7,820 bases of DNA. Source: an uncultured Eubacteriales bacterium. Its GTDB lineage: Bacteria; Bacillota; Clostridia; Oscillospirales; Oscillospiraceae. The stretch covers positions 1 through 7,820 of the forward strand of contig USMP01000053.1 of the NCBI GenBank assembly GCA_900555795.1. The letters run 5' to 3'. A model generated the notes under the pieces. That model saw only the letters and a program-made list of their open reading frames with translations. It was not told the DNA's origin and made no database searches. Below are positions 5,789-7,820 of the stretch, piece after piece (the stretch's first letter is position 1; each line of letters starts with the position of its first letter). The translations under genes and the position numbers were made by a program.

Positions 5789-5800
5789 TGTATACAATTA
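5785..5800. promoter_or_regulatory. Perfect 16-bp palindrome, probable GntR-family operator
   Basis: TAATTGTATACAATTA is its own reverse complement over all 16 bases. It shares four bases with the -10 box and covers the expected transcription start. Its TTGTATACAA core has the form of sites bound by FadR/FCD-type GntR repressors (inverted repeats centred on GTATAC-like cores). A GntR-FCD gene is the second gene of the same transcription unit. Binding here would block RNA polymerase. Assignment to that regulator is inference. Confidence 0.75.
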
Positions 5801-5818
5801 CACAGGAGGTGCTGCCTT

Positions 5819-7192
5819 ATGCTTGAACTCTCCTCTTCCTCCCACTTGCTGGAGCAGAAGTCCTATAAGTACCAGCTGCAGGATGTGGCGGAGCCGGTGC
5901 TGTACCGGGACGCCTTCAACTATGAAGAGGTGCCCAAGATCGCCTTCAACCACCGGCGGGTGCCCATGTGCATGCCGGAGGACATCTGGATCACCGACAC
6001 CACCTTCCGGGATGGGCAGCAGTCCATGGAGCCCTTTACGGTGCGGCAGATTGTGGATCTGTATCAGCTGATGAGCCGGCTCAGCGGCCCCAAGGGGGTC
6101 ATCCGCCAGACGGAGTTCTTTATCTACAGCAAAAAGGACCGGGAGGCCCTGGACCGGTGCCGGGAACTGGGGCTACGCTTTCCGGAAATCACCTCCTGGA
6201 TCCGGGCCACGCCCCAGGACTTTAAGCTGGTGGCGGACATGGGGATTTCCGAGACGGGCATCCTGGTCAGCTGCTCGGATTACCACATCTTTAAAAAGCT
6301 GCATATGACCCGCCGCCAGGCGCTGGATACGTATCTGGCCACGGTAAAGGAGGCCTTTGCCGCCGGCGTGATTCCCCGCTGCCACCTGGAGGACATTACC
6401 CGGGCGGATTTCTACGGTTTTGTGGTGCCCTTTGTCAATGCCCTCCAGGAACTGAGCCGGGAGGCGGGCATCCCGGTGAAAATCCGGGCCTGTGACACAC
6501 TGGGCTACGGCGTACCCTACAGCGGCGCCACCCTGCCCCGCAGCGTGCCCGGCATCATCTACGGCCTGCGCCATTATGCGGATGTGCCCAGCCGCTATCT
6601 GGAGTGGCACGGCCACAACGATTTCTATCTGGCCACCGCCAACGCCGGCCACGCGTGGATGTACGGGGCCAGCGCGGTGAACTGCACCCTCCTGGGCATC
6701 GGTGAGCGCACAGGCAACGTGCCGCTGGAGTCCATGGTGTTCCAGTACGCCGGCTTCCGCGGGGGGCTGGATGGTATGGACACCACGGCCATCACCGACA
6801 TTGCCCGGTACTTTCGCAGGGAGATTGGCTACCAGATCCCGGATTCCGCCCCCTTTGTGGGCCGGAACTTCAATGTTACCCGGGCGGGCATCCACGCCGA
6901 CGGGCTGCTGAAGGACGAGGAGATCTACAACATTTTTGATACCAAGGCGATCCTTAAGCGCCCCGCCTCCGTTATGATTGGCAAGACCTCCGGCCTGGCG
7001 GGCATTGCCTACTGGATCAACGAGAACTATGATCTTTCCGGGGAGCAGGCCATTGCCAAGAGCGATCCCCTGGTGGCGGCGCTGAAGGCATGGGTGGACG
7101 AGGAGTATGAGAACGGCCGGCAGAATACCCTGGCCCGGGGTGAACTGGAGGAAAAAATTGAGGAACTGGCCCCTGGCCGGCTGCGCCACTGA
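5819..7192 (+). CDS. Probable Re-citrate synthase (HMGL / isopropylmalate-homocitrate synthase family)
   Basis: A 457-residue HMGL-fold condensing enzyme. The catalytic barrel shows ITDTTFRDGQQS (58-69, with metal-binding Asp60 and catalytic-type Arg64), HGHNDF (264-269, metal-binding His pair) and a GERTGNVPLES segment (295-305). AGIHADGLLK (356-365) then marks the start of the C-terminal part, as in homocitrate and isopropylmalate synthases. There is no leucine-type allosteric domain. The extended N terminus with FNYEEVPKIAF, and the ATPQDFKLVADMG, VIRQTEFFIYSKKDREA and SVMIGKTSGLAGIAYWINE segments, recall the Clostridium kluyveri Re-citrate synthase group, from memory rather than a search. 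The predicted reaction is oxaloacetate plus acetyl-CoA to citrate in the cytoplasm. AGGAGGT lies 8 bases before the ATG. It shares a transcript with the GntR gene 14 bases downstream. Homocitrate synthase is the main alternative. Confidence 0.75.
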   Translation: MLELSSSSHLLEQKSYKYQLQDVAEPVLYRDAFNYEEVPKIAFNHRRVPMCMPEDIWITDTTFRDGQQSMEPFTVRQIVDLYQLMSRLSGPKGVIRQTEFFIYSKKDREALDRCRELGLRFPEITSWIRATPQDFKLVADMGISETGILVSCSDYHIFKKLHMTRRQALDTYLATVKEAFAAGVIPRCHLEDITRADFYGFVVPFVNALQELSREAGIPVKIRACDTLGYGVPYSGATLPRSVPGIIYGLRHYADVPSRYLEWHGHNDFYLATANAGHAWMYGASAVNCTLLGIGERTGNVPLESMVFQYAGFRGGLDGMDTTAITDIARYFRREIGYQIPDSAPFVGRNFNVTRAGIHADGLLKDEEIYNIFDTKAILKRPASVMIGKTSGLAGIAYWINENYDLSGEQAIAKSDPLVAALKAWVDEEYENGRQNTLARGELEEKIEELAPGRLRH

Positions 7193-7206
7193 AAGGCGGT
7201 GGAAAG

Positions 7207-7820
7207 ATGGAGGAGAGTAAGGTTACGTCCCTGGCGGACATTGTCTATGAGCGGGTGGAGCGGGATATCCTCAGCGGCGCCTACCAGCGGGGGGACGCGC
7301 TGACAGAATTGAAGCTGTCGGAGCAGCTGCAGGTCAGCCGCACCCCTGTGCGGGAGGCTCTGCGCCGGCTGGAGCAGGACGATTTGGTGGAGAGCCGGGG
7401 CAAGAGCATCGTGGTGGTGGGCACCACCCGCCGGGATCTGCTGGATATCCTGGAGATCCGCCTGCGTCTGGAGGGCTTGGCCACGGCCATGTGCTGCCGG
7501 AACATCACGAAGGACCAGCTGATGGCTCTGGATGAAAATGTCACACTGCAGGAATTTTATGTCTCCCGCAGCCTGCCGGACCGTGTGTTGGAGGCGGACA
7601 GCAGATTCCACGCCGCCATATATGCCGCCTGCGGCAGCCGGGTATTTGAAAAGCAGCTGACCGGGCTGATGAAGCGGCTGATGCGACACCGGCGGTTGTC
7701 CGTCAGTGACAACCAGCGGGCCCAGAAATCCACGGCGGAACACCGGGCCATCTTTGAGGCCCTGGCTGCCGGGGACGCTGTCCGGGCGGAGGCCATGGCG
7801 ATCCGCCACGTGGAGCGGGC
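7207..7820 (+). CDS. GntR-family transcriptional regulator, FCD subfamily (truncated by window end)
   Basis: The first 204 codons of a GntR regulator are visible and open to the window edge. A winged-helix DNA-binding domain spans about residues 8-72: LADIVYERVERDILSGAY, then LSEQLQVSRTPVREALRRLE, the typical GntR recognition helix. An FCD ligand domain begins near residue 78 (DLLDILEIRLRLEGLA). Metal-site residues are visible in ADSRFH (Asp and His four apart), AEHRAIF, and a final His in RHVERA at the edge. FCD domains usually bind carboxylic acids through a metal, which fits a citrate- or oxaloacetate-related ligand. It starts 14 bases after the citrate synthase stop, with an AAGGCGGTGG ribosome binding site. 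It probably binds the palindrome at 5785-5800 and so regulates its own operon. A few tens of residues may be missing. Confidence 0.93.
   Translation, partial: MEESKVTSLADIVYERVERDILSGAYQRGDALTELKLSEQLQVSRTPVREALRRLEQDDLVESRGKSIVVVGTTRRDLLDILEIRLRLEGLATAMCCRNITKDQLMALDENVTLQEFYVSRSLPDRVLEADSRFHAAIYAACGSRVFEKQLTGLMKRLMRHRRLSVSDNQRAQKSTAEHRAIFEALAAGDAVRAEAMAIRHVER

Noticed and set aside
6173..7189. A 338-codon open frame on the minus strand
   Set aside because: It is the GC-driven shadow of the citrate synthase gene, with no recognisable motifs.

Overview
The window looks like chromosomal DNA of a GC-rich, Gram-positive anaerobe of the Clostridia, most likely an Oscillospiraceae-type gut bacterium (Flavonifractor, Intestinimonas or Oscillibacter relatives). 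The taxonomic call is inference. It rests on strong AGGAGG-type ribosome binding sites, AT-rich consensus promoters set in GC-rich coding DNA, an IreB-family protein (a Firmicutes family), a sodium-pump decarboxylase operon with a separate biotin carrier, and a Re-type citrate synthase candidate. There are no tRNAs, rRNAs, insertion sequences, CRISPR arrays or phage genes.

Layout. Bases 31-3428 (minus strand) hold a four-gene operon for a membrane-bound, biotin-dependent, Na+-translocating oxaloacetate decarboxylase, in the order oadG - biotin carrier - oadB - oadA. A strong promoter at 3541-3569 drives it, through a leader of about 105 nt with a GC-rich hairpin. oadB is split by a 2-base frameshift. 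Bases 3790-4470 (plus) encode the nuclease-fold protein SfsA, with its own promoter at 3618-3646 divergent from the oad promoter. Bases 4592-4837 (plus) encode the small kinase-pathway regulator IreB, with a consensus-like promoter and a very strong terminator. Bases 4885-5010 are a non-coding stretch of consecutive hairpins. Bases 5010-5643 (minus) are a CatA-like chloramphenicol acetyltransferase family gene, frameshifted by one base. Bases 5819-7192 (plus) encode an HMGL/isopropylmalate-synthase-family enzyme, best matched to Re-citrate synthase. It is followed after 14 bases by a GntR-family (FCD subfamily) regulator that runs off the right edge.

How the parts fit. Two units act on oxaloacetate. 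The decarboxylase turns it into pyruvate and CO2 while exporting Na+. The putative Re-citrate synthase condenses it with acetyl-CoA, the entry to 2-oxoglutarate and glutamate in anaerobes lacking the ordinary Si enzyme. The citrate synthase promoter is a perfect TTGACA/TATAAT pair with a perfect 16-bp palindrome (TAATTGTATACAATTA) lying over the -10 and the expected start point. That has the form of a FadR/GntR operator, and a GntR-FCD gene sits just downstream, so this looks like a self-regulated metabolic switch.

The most notable points are that operator-regulator pair, the split biotin carrier arrangement, the two frameshifts (both in short simple repeats, so assembly error must be excluded first), and the hairpin-rich intergenic block. 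I did not find a clearly new defence or mobile system.
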